Counted from the first letter of the stretch, positions 25,717-33,966 are shown. The stretch is DNA of 64,000 nucleotides from Paractinoplanes bogorensis (GCF_018829635.1 NZ_JAHKKG010000006.1:1-64000); one strand, 5' to 3'. The notes: generated by a model not told the origin, from the sequence alone. Made by a program: numbers and translations.

Positions 25717-27153
25717 TCAGGGGATGGCGGGGCCGATGCGGTCGGCGACCATCTGGGCCGACAGGGTGACCATCGGCAGCCCGCCGCCCGGATGCACCGA
25801 GCCGCCGACCAGGTGCAGCCCGTCGACGGGCCCGTGGTTGACCGGCCGCATCAGCCCGCCCGCCGTGCCGTAGATGGCCCCGCCCGGCGCCCCGGTCGTC
25901 TCGGCCAGGTCGGCGGGCGTCCGGGTCTCGCAGAACAGCAGCCGATCCCGCACGTCCAGCCCCCGCCGGGCCAGCACGTTCAACACCTGTTTCCCGTACG
26001 CCTCGGCCAGTCCCGCCCGCCGCCAATCCGTCTCGCGCCAGCCGGTGCCGTGCCGGGGCGCGTTGACCAGCACGAACCAGGCCTCGTCACCGGCCGGGTG
26101 CACCAGCGGGTCGGCGGCCCGGGTGACGAAGACGGTCGGGTCATCGGCCGGCCGCGCCCGCCGGGTCGCCGAACCGAAGATCGCGTCGAACTCGGCGTCG
26201 TAGTTCCGCGGGAAGAAAACGGTGTGATGCGCCAGCGCCGGGGTCTCACCCCGCACGCCGAGCAGCAGCACGAACCCGCCCAGACTCCGATCGGTCAGCC
26301 CGGTCAACCGCCGCGGTGACGGCAGCAGATCGCGGTAGACCGTGAGCGCGTCCACGTTGGACACCACTTCGTCGGCCGGAACCAGAGAGCCGTCCCACAG
26401 CCGTACGCCGCTGACCCGTCCCGCGGTCGTCTCGATGCGCTCGACCGGCGTGTTCAGCTCGATCCGCACCCCCGCCCCGGCGCAGGTCGTGGCCAGCCCG
26501 GTCGCGATGGTGCCCAGGCCGCCCGGCACGTACCAGCCCCCGAACGCCAGCTCGGCGTACGGAACCGCGGCCAGCGCGGCCGGTGCCCGCCGCGGATCGG
26601 CCCCGGTGTAGGTCGCGTACCGGTCGAGCATCATCCGTAGCCGCGGGTCACGCAGGTAGTGCCGGCCCAGCCCGCGCAACGACCGGCCCGGCGCGATCGC
26701 GGCCAGGTCGCCGACCCGCCACGACAGCGCGGCCAGCGAGGCGGCGGTGACCGGCCGGCGCAGCACCGAACGCCACGACGCGTCCCAGATGCGCCCGGCC
26801 CGTTTCCAGAACCGGTCCCAGTCGCGCGCGGCGTCCGGCCCCAACGCGGCCCCGATGCGCGCCACGAACTCGGCGTGCACCGGTGACGAGTCGAGCACCG
26901 TGCCGTCGGCGAAGACGTGCCGCACCACGGGATCGAGCGGTTCCAGCTCGAGGGTGGTCTCGGTGAACACCTGCGGCAGGGTCAGCAGGCTCGGCCCGGT
27001 GTCGAAGCGGAAGCCGTCCCGCTCGTAGACGCCGAGCTTGCCACCCAGCCGCCCCGACTGCTCGAAAACGGTCACCGCATGGCCCGCGCGAGCCAGCCGC
27101 ACGGCCGCCGTGAGCCCGCCGACCCCGGCCCCGATCACCACGACGCGACTCAT
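25717..27153 (-). CDS. CrtI-type carotenoid desaturase/oxidoreductase
   Basis: The 478-residue flavoprotein has the N-terminal dinucleotide fold RVVVIGAGVGGLTAAVRLA and the phytoene-desaturase C-terminus GLHLVGGSVHPGGGLPMVTLSAQ. CrtI/CrtD/CrtN enzymes desaturate carotenoids. It is last in the run cruF-cruG-crtI, so it may act late, like CrtD (3',4'-desaturation), rather than on phytoene; no phytoene synthase or lycopene cyclase gene is in the window. Translation likely depends on the upstream stop-start relay because its ATG overlaps the stop of a 14-codon mini-ORF. It contains one TTTCCCGTACG motif (AYGK). Confidence 0.85.
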   Translation of the reverse strand: MSRVVVIGAGVGGLTAAVRLARAGHAVTVFEQSGRLGGKLGVYERDGFRFDTGPSLLTLPQVFTETTLELEPLDPVVRHVFADGTVLDSSPVHAEFVARIGAALGPDAARDWDRFWKRAGRIWDASWRSVLRRPVTAASLAALSWRVGDLAAIAPGRSLRGLGRHYLRDPRLRMMLDRYATYTGADPRRAPAALAAVPYAELAFGGWYVPGGLGTIATGLATTCAGAGVRIELNTPVERIETTAGRVSGVRLWDGSLVPADEVVSNVDALTVYRDLLPSPRRLTGLTDRSLGGFVLLLGVRGETPALAHHTVFFPRNYDAEFDAIFGSATRRARPADDPTVFVTRAADPLVHPAGDEAWFVLVNAPRHGTGWRETDWRRAGLAEAYGKQVLNVLARRGLDVRDRLLFCETRTPADLAETTGAPGGAIYGTAGGLMRPVNHGPVDGLHLVGGSVHPGGGLPMVTLSAQMVADRIGPAIP

Positions 27154-27235
27154 ACCGGCCACCCCCGCCCGCCGCGCAGCTCGACGTGGCTCATACCGGC
27201 CACCCCGGCCCGCCGCGCAGCTCGATGTGGCTCAT
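27151..27235 (-). repeat. 41-bp stop-start relay between cruG-like and crtI-like genes
   Basis: The word GGCCGGTATGAG occurs three times on the minus strand with ATG at 27235, 27194 and 27153, period 41. The first ATG overlaps the cruG-like stop (ATGA), opens MSHIELRGGPGWPV and stops at the second ATGA; the second opens MSHVELRGGRGWPV and stops at the third ATGA, which is the crtI-like start. Each ATG has GGGGTGG or similar five bases upstream. Confidence 0.9.
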
Positions 27236-28326
27236 ACCGGCCGCCCGCGCCAGGTCAGGGCGCCGCGACGACGCAGGCGGAACGAGCGGGCCACGAGCCA
27301 GGCGAACAACCCGACCGACACCGGATGGGCCAGGGCATCCGGCCACGCGCGCCCGCCCGTGGCGAGAGCCGACACGATCCGGCCCAGAACCCCCAGCCCG
27401 TACGCGGTCAGCGCCAACCCGGCCCACCCGAACTCCCCGGCCGCGGCGCAGATTGCGGCTGTTGCGGGCGGGGTGGCGTACAGGAAAAGGAGAAGGAGCA
27501 CGACGACGCCCGCGGCCGACGACGAACCGAACGACGCCCAGAGCGACTTGGCGTAGCCGGCGGTGAGTTCGGGCCACGAGTCGTACATGCGGCAGGTCGC
27601 CATGGCGGAGCCGTCGGCCAGCGCGATCCGTCCGCCGGAGCGTTTGACCGCGCGGGCCAGGGCGATGTCTTCGAGGATCTCGGTGCGTACGGCCGCGTGA
27701 CCGCCCGCCTTCCGGTAGGCCTCGGCATCGATCACGAGCCACTGACCCCCGGCGGCGGCCAGGGACGGGCGCGGGGAGCGTTCCATCGCACGCAGCGGCA
27801 GGAAGGTGAGCCACGACCATTGCAGGAGCGGTTGGACCAGGCGGCCGGCGCCGGTGATCTTGGGGTAGGGGGAGAGGAGGCCGGCCCGGATGCGGCGCAT
27901 CTCGGTCACGGCGTTCGCGAGGGCATCGGGGTGCAGGGTGACGTCGGCGTCCACGAAGGACAGGACGGTCGCTCCCGGCACGGCGTCGGCCAGTTGCCGG
28001 CAGGCGTGCGGTTTGCCGAGCCAGCCCGGTGGCAGCGACGTGCCGGTGAGGAGTTCGATCTTGTCGCCGGCGATCGCGCGGACGACCTCGGATGTGCCGT
28101 CGGTCGAGCCGTCGTCGAGGACGTGGATGGTCAGGTTTTCGACGCCGCGCTGGGCCAGCAGCGACTCGAGGCAGGGGGTGATCCGGGCGGCCTCGTCGCG
28201 CACCGGGAGCAGGACGGCGATCCGCTCGGTGGTCGTTGCTCCGCGGGGGAGCCGGCGGAGGAGGAAGGCGTTGGCGATCGTGTGGGCGGTGAGGGCGATC
28301 CACGGCAGGAGGGCGAGCCACTTCAT
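27232..28326 (-). CDS. cruG: CruG-like carotenoid glycosyltransferase (GT2)
   Basis: The 364-residue protein has an N-terminal transmembrane segment, a GT2 catalytic domain (IAVLLPVRDEAARI, IHVLDDGSTDGTSEV, FVDADVTLHPDAL with DxD, and EDIALARAVKRSGG) and two or three C-terminal membrane helices, the topology of processive or lipid-linked GT2 enzymes. CruG glycosylates the 2'-hydroxyl of carotenoids in partner with CruF, and its ATG overlaps the cruF-like stop (ATGA). The symbol rests on this pairing. Its own stop overlaps the first mini-ORF of the 41-bp relay. Confidence 0.75.
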   Translation of the reverse strand: MKWLALLPWIALTAHTIANAFLLRRLPRGATTTERIAVLLPVRDEAARITPCLESLLAQRGVENLTIHVLDDGSTDGTSEVVRAIAGDKIELLTGTSLPPGWLGKPHACRQLADAVPGATVLSFVDADVTLHPDALANAVTEMRRIRAGLLSPYPKITGAGRLVQPLLQWSWLTFLPLRAMERSPRPSLAAAGGQWLVIDAEAYRKAGGHAAVRTEILEDIALARAVKRSGGRIALADGSAMATCRMYDSWPELTAGYAKSLWASFGSSSAAGVVVLLLLFLYATPPATAAICAAAGEFGWAGLALTAYGLGVLGRIVSALATGGRAWPDALAHPVSVGLFAWLVARSFRLRRRGALTWRGRPV

Positions 28327-29201
28327 GAGCGTCGTCGCAGGTGGGGGAGCACGGGGAGGACGGCGGCGCCCATCAGCACGCCGCCCCAGGCCGCGGAGGC
28401 GGGGAGGTCGAGGAAGACGGCGTGGGCGAGCACGGAGGAAGCGTACGTCCAGATCCAGAGCGCCAGCATGGGAGCGTCAGTGCCTGTGGACAAGCGGTTT
28501 GTGGACACGCTGTCTGTGGATAACTCCAGCTGATCGACTTGACGGGCGGTAGCTTCCTTCCTCTCCCCAGGGCGGGTGGGGGCTAGGGATGGCGCGCCGC
28601 CGCCGCGCGAAAACACGACGATCTTGCGTACGAAATGATCCAGAACGGTCATCAGGACGACGGCGAAACCCAGCCAACCCAGGTAGTTGCCGACCGGGAT
28701 GCCGGGGACGCCGGGCAGCGCGGGCGTCGGCGACTCCCACCGCCAGTACCCCTCGGCCACCATCTGCGGATCGAGGAACAGGTCCCACGCGGCCAGCCCG
28801 GACGCCGCCACCCCGACCCGTGCCCACCGGCCCAGCGGCAATCGCTGCGCGGCGAGCCAGGCCGGCCACGCCATCCACGTCCAGGCCAGCGGAATGATCA
28901 GCGGAACGCCGAGGATCTTCGGGCCCAGCTGACCCGAGTAGTCGTACGTGCCGAACGGGAAACCGGTGGCCACCCCGATCGCCTCGACCGCGAACCCGCC
29001 CAGCGTGGCCGTGCCGACCAGGGCCAGCGCGGCCCGCGGCCCGCGGGTGAGCAGTGCGTGCGAGACCGACAGCACGTATCCGAGCAGAACCGTGGCCACG
29101 GTGAACGCGGCCCGGGTGCCGCCGGAGGTCAGCGGATAGCAGATCTGGGCGAGGACGAGGGCCCCGAGCAGCGCCCAGGGTGTGGCTCTAGAGACCGACA
29201 A
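28323..29201 (-). CDS. cruF: CruF-like carotenoid 1',2'-hydratase (DUF422) with inserted repeat element
   Basis: The multi-helix membrane protein (292 residues from TTG 29201; GTG 29246 is the alternative) contains FAVEAIGVATGFPFGTYDYS and WDLFLDPQMVAEGYWRW, typical of DUF422/CruF proteins that hydrate the psi end of C40 carotenoids. Between helices, residues about 205-255 (GERKEATARQVDQLELSTDS onward) are encoded by a copy of the DnaA-box/G-tract element and look inserted, yet the frame is intact and the last helices follow. TTG 29201 has GAGGA upstream. Its 5' end overlaps the GNAT gene. Confidence 0.75.
   Translation of the reverse strand: MSVSRATPWALLGALVLAQICYPLTSGGTRAAFTVATVLLGYVLSVSHALLTRGPRAALALVGTATLGGFAVEAIGVATGFPFGTYDYSGQLGPKILGVPLIIPLAWTWMAWPAWLAAQRLPLGRWARVGVAASGLAAWDLFLDPQMVAEGYWRWESPTPALPGVPGIPVGNYLGWLGFAVVLMTVLDHFVRKIVVFSRGGGAPSLAPTRPGERKEATARQVDQLELSTDSVSTNRLSTGTDAPMLALWIWTYASSVLAHAVFLDLPASAAWGGVLMGAAVLPVLPHLRRRS
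28485..28592. repeat. DnaA-box/G-tract element, copy A (inside cruF-like gene)
   Basis: Three DnaA-like boxes at exact 15-bp spacing, TGTGGACAA (28485-28493), TGTGGACAC (28500-28508) and TGTGGATAA (28515-28523), are followed by TTGACGGG-cgg-TAG, a pyrimidine tract and GGGCGGGTGGGGGCTAGGG (28570-28588). Copy B at 47806-47886 aligns closely over about 80 bp; copy C at 35802-35870 shares the layout. Confidence 0.8.
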
Positions 29202-29766
29202 TGCCGGGTGCGTCCTCGGCCGGGCGCTCGGCGAGCGGCAGGTCACGGCCCAGGATCGCGAACGCGCGTTCGTCGCCGGGGAACAGGAAGTCGCGCAGCA
29301 CGTCGGTGAAGCCGAAGCGGCGGTAGAGCCGCCACGCCCGGGATTTCTGCTCGTCGGCCTCGGGGGTGGAGAGCAGAACCGTGCCGCCGTCGGCCATGGC
29401 CAGCAGCGCGCGCAACTGGCGGGCGCCGACGCCGTGGCCCTGGGCGGCGGGTCGCACGTGCAGTTCGACGACCTCGAAGCAGCTGGTCAGCCAGTGCCGG
29501 CGGGCGGGCTCGTCGAGGCTGGACCGCACCTGGTCGTGCCACCACTGGCCGGGGCCGGAGGTGTAGCCGTAGCCGAAACCGGCGAGCCGGCCGTCGGTGG
29601 TGAGGGTGGCGACCGCCCGGAAGCCGGGCCGGCGCACGTGGGCGCCGATGTAGCCGCGCCGGGTCTGCAGCAGTTCCTGGCGATAGCCCATCGCCTCGCC
29701 GTAGACGCTCACCACGTCGTCGAGCCGCCGCAGCAGATCGTCCGGCTGCCACGCCACGAGCCTCAT
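29188..29766 (-). CDS. GNAT family N-acetyltransferase
   Basis: The 192-residue protein has the GNAT acetyl-CoA site VVELHVRPAAQGHGVGARQLRALL (parts, about residues 98-121) and the C-terminal RLYRRFGFTDV motif. Substrate unknown. It lies 7 bp downstream of the CrtA-like gene and overlaps the start of the cruF-like gene, so it belongs to the carotenoid run; modification of a pigment precursor is possible but unsupported. Confidence 0.85.
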   Translation of the reverse strand: MRLVAWQPDDLLRRLDDVVSVYGEAMGYRQELLQTRRGYIGAHVRRPGFRAVATLTTDGRLAGFGYGYTSGPGQWWHDQVRSSLDEPARRHWLTSCFEVVELHVRPAAQGHGVGARQLRALLAMADGGTVLLSTPEADEQKSRAWRLYRRFGFTDVLRDFLFPGDERAFAILGRDLPLAERPAEDAPGIVGL

Positions 29767-29773
29767 CGTTGAG

Positions 29774-30418
29774 TCACGCCTCCCTCTGACGCCATCCGAG
29801 CACGGCCCGGTCGCCGCTGATCTCCCGCACCGCGAACCGGGCGAAAAGCTCCTCGGCGTACCACCGATCGGCCGGCGTCCGGGCGATCACCGCCCGATGC
29901 TCCGGCTGACGGTACGCGAATCGTGCCAGGTCCGCCGCATCGCGCCACAGGCTGATCGTGCCTTGATAGCCGATCGGGGCCTCGCCGACCCCGAAGTGGG
30001 CCAGCAGTCCGGGCGCTTGATCGACTTCGGCCGCGACCGGCGGGACCGACCGATAAAAAGTGATCATCTTCGAAACCCGTAGCCGAGCCCGGGTCAGGGC
30101 CAGCACACGGCCGTCGAATGCCCGATTTGTCACGACAAAAGGCGTGCGGCCCGACCAGGATCCGCGGGACAACAGCGGTTCCAACTCGACCCGCGCCGAC
30201 GCCACGGCCAATTTGTCCCATTTGGGCAGGGAAACTGGATGTGAGCTGACCGTCAGCGCCGCATAACGCGTCAGATCCGCAGAAGAAGGCAGGAATCCCC
30301 GGGACGTCCCGAGGAACTTGGCGAACGAGGCGCCGTGCGAGCCGGGAAAGGCGATCCGGAACATCGCGGCCCCGACCGACCGGGCCGGCACCCGCCAGAC
30401 GTGCAGCGTGACCGGCAT
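29774..30418 (-). CDS. CrtA-like (spheroidene monooxygenase family) protein
   Basis: The 214-residue protein resembles CrtA in overall pattern: FRIAFPGSHGASFAKFLGTS near the N-terminus, TPFVVTNRAFDGRVLALTRA mid-protein, YQGTISLWRDAADLARFAYR and DRWYAEELFARFAV near the end. CrtA adds keto groups to acyclic carotenoids, which would fit CruF/CruG/CrtI next door. ATG at 30418 overlaps the YbaK stop (ATGA). Family call from memory of the motif pattern, moderately sure. Confidence 0.6.
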   Translation of the reverse strand: MPVTLHVWRVPARSVGAAMFRIAFPGSHGASFAKFLGTSRGFLPSSADLTRYAALTVSSHPVSLPKWDKLAVASARVELEPLLSRGSWSGRTPFVVTNRAFDGRVLALTRARLRVSKMITFYRSVPPVAAEVDQAPGLLAHFGVGEAPIGYQGTISLWRDAADLARFAYRQPEHRAVIARTPADRWYAEELFARFAVREISGDRAVLGWRQREA

Positions 30419-30906
30419 CAGGCCACGTCGGCCGGCGTGCCCCCGGTGACCCGGACCAGCTCGTCGTAGGTGATCGCGAAGACCGCCTGCGGCACCCCGC
30501 CGGCCGCCCAGACGTCGCGGTACTGGGCGAGCGCCTTGTCGACCAACGTGCGTACGGGGGAAGGATGTCCCAAAGGCGCCACCCCGCCGATCGCCTGCCC
30601 GGTGTGCTCGCGGACGAACTCCGGCGTGGCCCGGCGCAGCTTCGCGACCCCGAGCGAAGCGGCCACCTTCGCCGTGTCGACCCGGTGCGAGCCCGAGGTG
30701 AGCACCAGCAGCGGCTGCCCGTCCGCGTCGAAGATCAGCGAGTTGGCGATCTGGCCGACCTCGATGCAGAGCGCCTCGGCCGCGGCCACCGCGGTGTGCG
30801 CGGCCGCGTCCAGGATGATGACCTGCGACGGGGCGTCGTCGGCGGTGTGCGCGCCGGCCGCGTCCAGGGCGTCCTGCACGGCGATGACGTTGGGGTGTTC
30901 CCTCAT
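30418..30906 (-). CDS. YbaK/EbsC-type aminoacyl-tRNA deacylase
   Basis: The 162-residue protein is a YbaK-domain editing enzyme (VGQIANSLIFDADGQPLLVLTSGSHRVD in part, then TGQAIGGVAPLGHP), a fold that hydrolyses mischarged aminoacyl-tRNA. The conserved active-site Lys region KVAASLGVAKLRRA is present. ATG at 30906 has GAGAAT six bases upstream as a possible leaderless -10. It is coupled by ATGA to the CrtA-like gene. Confidence 0.85.
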   Translation of the reverse strand: MREHPNVIAVQDALDAAGAHTADDAPSQVIILDAAAHTAVAAAEALCIEVGQIANSLIFDADGQPLLVLTSGSHRVDTAKVAASLGVAKLRRATPEFVREHTGQAIGGVAPLGHPSPVRTLVDKALAQYRDVWAAGGVPQAVFAITYDELVRVTGGTPADVA

Positions 30907-30916
30907 CCGCCCATTC

Positions 30917-32197
30917 TCACCACCCGAAACGTTCCCGGTGCAGGCGGGCCGGAGGTACGCCCACCGAGCGGGCGGCCCGGAACACCGACGCGGCCCAGGC
31001 GTCGGGCCCGCAGACATAGACGTCGTGGCCGGTGATGTCGGGGGCGAGCGACCGCAGGGCTTGGGCGTCGTCGTAGTCCGCGTACTCGGCGGGCAGCCAC
31101 GATCCGGCCTCGGCGCGCGGGCCGACCAGCGGCACCAGCCGGACCCCGCGGTGCTCGGCCAGCCACTCGAGCTCGCGCAGGAAGGCCACCTCGTGCGGAT
31201 GGCGGGTGCGGTAGACCAGGGTGGCCGCGCCGTGCGGGTAGGGGAGGTCCCACAGGAGCGCGAGCAGCGGCGTCACCCCGACCCCGCAGGCCAGCATGGT
31301 CACCGGTCCACCGGCGTAGGTCGCGGCGGTCATCCGCCCGTACGGGCCCTCGATCACCACCCGGGTGCCGGGCCGCAGCGTGGCCACCCGCGAGGTGCCG
31401 TCGCCGACCACCTTGACCGTGATCCGCAGGGCGTCGCTGCGGGGCGGGCCGGACAGCGAGAACGGGTTGCCGCGCATCGCCCCACGACCGTCGAGGAAGC
31501 GCCACACGAAGAACTGGCCGGCGCGTACGGGAAGACGCTCCAGACGCCGCCCGCTCAGATAGACCGACACCAGGCCGGGCGCTTCCGGGTCGACGTGGTC
31601 GACGGTGAGCCGGTGCCGCAGCGTGCGCCACACCGGCAGCCCGAGCCGGAACACCAGCACCGAACCGGCGGCGATCGCGTACAGGCTCCACCAGTAGGCC
31701 CGGGCCGGCGGCGCGCGGAAGTCACTGCCCAGCAGCAGCATGTGCGGCAGGGCCAGCCCGACGCCCAGGTACGCGTACAGGTGCAGCAGATGCCACGTCT
31801 CGTAGCGCAGCCGGCGCCGGGCCACCCGCACCGACGTGACGACGACGAGGATCAGCGCCAGCAGCCCCGCCACGGCCCACACCAGTCCCGGCTCGGTGAT
31901 CAGGTGGGGCCAGGGCTTCCTTTTCCCGTACGCGACCACAGCCAACCCGACGTGCGCCAGCAGCAGGACGAACGACGCGAAGCCGGTCCACCGGTGCCAG
32001 CGGGCCAGCGTGTCCTGGCCGTAGGCGCGCTCGACCCACGGGATGCGCGCCATCAGCACGACCTGGCACAGCAGCAGGTCGGCCGACCACAGCGCGGCCA
32101 GTCGTCCCCACGCGGCGAGTCCGGTGGGCGCCGCGTCCAGGCCCATCGTCCACAACGCAGTGACGACGAGCAGAGAGAGGGCTGCTGCTTTCCGCAC
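30917..32197 (-). CDS. Ferric reductase-like transmembrane flavoprotein
   Basis: The 426-residue protein has an N-terminal membrane domain with about six helices and paired His in RWHRWTGFASFVLLLAHVG and ETWHLLHLYAYLGVGLALPH for two haems, followed by an FAD domain (RGNPFSLSGPP) and an NAD-binding domain (VTMLACGVGVTPLLALL, VYVCGPDAW). It should move electrons from NAD(P)H across the membrane. GTG at 32197 is used; no clear Shine-Dalgarno. It is 10 bp upstream of ybaK in the same direction and might supply electrons to pigment oxidases, which is inference. Two TTCCCGTACG motifs lie within it in different frames. Confidence 0.88.
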   Translation of the reverse strand: MRKAAALSLLVVTALWTMGLDAAPTGLAAWGRLAALWSADLLLCQVVLMARIPWVERAYGQDTLARWHRWTGFASFVLLLAHVGLAVVAYGKRKPWPHLITEPGLVWAVAGLLALILVVVTSVRVARRRLRYETWHLLHLYAYLGVGLALPHMLLLGSDFRAPPARAYWWSLYAIAAGSVLVFRLGLPVWRTLRHRLTVDHVDPEAPGLVSVYLSGRRLERLPVRAGQFFVWRFLDGRGAMRGNPFSLSGPPRSDALRITVKVVGDGTSRVATLRPGTRVVIEGPYGRMTAATYAGGPVTMLACGVGVTPLLALLWDLPYPHGAATLVYRTRHPHEVAFLRELEWLAEHRGVRLVPLVGPRAEAGSWLPAEYADYDDAQALRSLAPDITGHDVYVCGPDAWAASVFRAARSVGVPPARLHRERFGW

Positions 32198-32272
32198 GAG
32201 GCGTGACCGTACGTTTCCGCAGGCCGCCGCGGCAGAGTCCAGTGAACAACGCCTCGGTTTCGGCGATTTCCG

Positions 32273-33067
32273 TTATTCCCGTACGCCGGTCGCCTCTTCA
32301 CTTGCATCCCACAGGCGCGCGGCCAGCGCCGGATCGTTCGCGTGCCCGGCCGGCGTGGCCACCCCGGTCCCGACGTAGTAGGCGCCGTTCACCAGCTGAT
32401 CGGTGGTCGCCAGCCAGGTCAGCAGCGCGCCGGCCTTCTCCGGCGTGACCAGCCCCGGCGCGTACTTGTAGAAGAACCGGACGACCGCACCCGCCCCGAA
32501 GTTCGTCCGCACCACGCCCGGGTGGAACGAGACGCTGGTGATCTCGGGCCAGCGCCGTGCCGCCTCGGCCGCGAACAGGATGTTGGCCGCCTTGGCCGCG
32601 CCGTAGCGGGGGAACGAGGCGAACCGCTTGGCGTCGCCGACCAGGTCGTCCGGGTCGACGGCGGCGCGCATGTGGGCCCGCGAGGCGGTGCCGATCACCC
32701 GGCCGCCCGCGAGCCGGTCACGCAGCAGGTGGGTGAGCAGGAACGGCGCCAGATGATTGCCCTGGATGGTCGCCTCGTAGCCGTCCTTCGTCCGCCGATA
32801 GCGCTCGACCATGCCACCCGCGTTGTTGGCCAGCACATCGATTTTCCCGTACGCCTCCCGGAGCTGGGCGGCCAATTCGCGTACCTGGTCGAAGTCCTCG
32901 AAGTCGGCCCGGAAGATTTTCGCATGCGGGACTTTCTCCGCCGCCGCTTTCAGGCGCTCGGGGGTGCGGCCGACCAGCGCGACCTCGTCACCGGCGGCGG
33001 CCATCTGCTCGGCGGCGGCCAGGCCCACCCCGGAACTTGCACCGGTGATGACGACGGTCCGGGGCAT
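32273..33067 (-). CDS. Short-chain dehydrogenase/reductase
   Basis: The 264-residue SDR has TGASSGVGLA (NADP-binding), DVLANNAGG and the YGAAK catalytic Tyr-Lys pair; it resembles retinol-dehydrogenase/protochlorophyllide-reductase-like SDRs that recognise hydrophobic alcohols. The ATG has AGGAGG five bases upstream. It is divergent from a MarR-GNAT fusion across a palindrome, so is probably its target. The TTTTCCCGTACGCC motif falls in YGKID. Confidence 0.9.
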   Translation of the reverse strand: MPRTVVITGASSGVGLAAAEQMAAAGDEVALVGRTPERLKAAAEKVPHAKIFRADFEDFDQVRELAAQLREAYGKIDVLANNAGGMVERYRRTKDGYEATIQGNHLAPFLLTHLLRDRLAGGRVIGTASRAHMRAAVDPDDLVGDAKRFASFPRYGAAKAANILFAAEAARRWPEITSVSFHPGVVRTNFGAGAVVRFFYKYAPGLVTPEKAGALLTWLATTDQLVNGAYYVGTGVATPAGHANDPALAARLWDASEEATGVRE

Positions 33068-33082
33068 GCGGTCCTCCTATTG

Positions 33083-33098
33083 TCTGACTAGAGTCAGA
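33083..33098. promoter_or_regulatory. MarR-type operator between SDR and marR-gnat
   Basis: TCTGACT-AG-AGTCAGA is a 7-bp perfect inverted repeat centred in the divergent promoter. TAGAGT (33089-33094) within it is a likely -10 for the rightward gene. Confidence 0.65.
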
Positions 33099-33102
33099 GA
33101 TT

Positions 33103-33966
33103 GTGGATCAGATCGAGTCGGTACGCGACTTCAACCGGTACTACACGCAACGCCTCGGCGTCCTCCACGATCATTACCTGGGACAGGGGCGGCCGCTGGG
33201 CGAGGCGCGCCTGCTGTTCGAGATCGGTGCCGGGGCCGGCCTGCGCGACCTGCGGGCCCGGCTCGGTCTCGACTCGGGCTATCTGAGCCGGTTGCTGCGC
33301 TCGCTGGGCGACCAGGGGCTGGTCACGGTCGGTCCCGATCCCGCCGACGGCCGGGTGCGGATCGCCACGCTGACGACGGCCGGGCTGCGCGAACGGGCCG
33401 ATCTCGAGGCACGCTCCCGCGAGAGCGTCGCCGCGCTGCTCGGATCGCTGACCGCGGCGCAGCGCGAACAACTGGTCGAGGCCCAGGAGCGGATCCGGCG
33501 GCTGCTGCGGTCGGCCACGGTGACGATCGAGGCGGTGGCCGATGACGATCCGGAGGCCCGGGGCTGCTTGCACGCGTACGGGAAGGAACTGGGTCTTCGA
33601 TTCTCCTCCGGCTACGACCCGGCGACCCTGATCGCGCCGGGGACGCTCGGCGACGGCACGTTTCTGCTGGCCCGCGAGGACGGGCGGGCGGTCGGGTGTG
33701 GACTGTGGCAGCGTTCGCCGGCTTTCACCGAGATCCGGCACCTCTGGGTGAGCGGTGACGCGCGCGGGCTCGGGCTGGGGCGGCGGCTGCTGGCGGCGCT
33801 CGAACAGGACGCGGCCGCGCACGGTGTGGATGTGGTGCGGCTCGGCACACATCGAGCGCTGACCGAGGCGATCGCGCTCTATCGGGCGGCCGGCTATCGC
33901 GAGATTCCCCCGTACGACGCGTCGCCCTACAACCAGCTCGCCTTCGAGAAAGAGCTAGTACTTTAG
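33103..33966 (+). CDS. MarR-GNAT fusion protein
   Basis: The 287-residue protein joins an N-terminal MarR winged helix (GLRDLRARLGLDSGYLSRLL, DPADGRVRIATLT) to a C-terminal GNAT domain (LWVSGDARGLGLGRRLLAAL, AIALYRAAGYREIPPYD) starting near residue 150. Fused MarR-GNAT proteins are a known actinobacterial architecture and may be acetyl-CoA-sensing regulators or self-regulated acetyltransferases. It is divergent from the SDR across a palindrome. GTG at 33103. Confidence 0.88.
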   Translation: MDQIESVRDFNRYYTQRLGVLHDHYLGQGRPLGEARLLFEIGAGAGLRDLRARLGLDSGYLSRLLRSLGDQGLVTVGPDPADGRVRIATLTTAGLRERADLEARSRESVAALLGSLTAAQREQLVEAQERIRRLLRSATVTIEAVADDDPEARGCLHAYGKELGLRFSSGYDPATLIAPGTLGDGTFLLAREDGRAVGCGLWQRSPAFTEIRHLWVSGDARGLGLGRRLLAALEQDAAAHGVDVVRLGTHRALTEAIALYRAAGYREIPPYDASPYNQLAFEKELVL

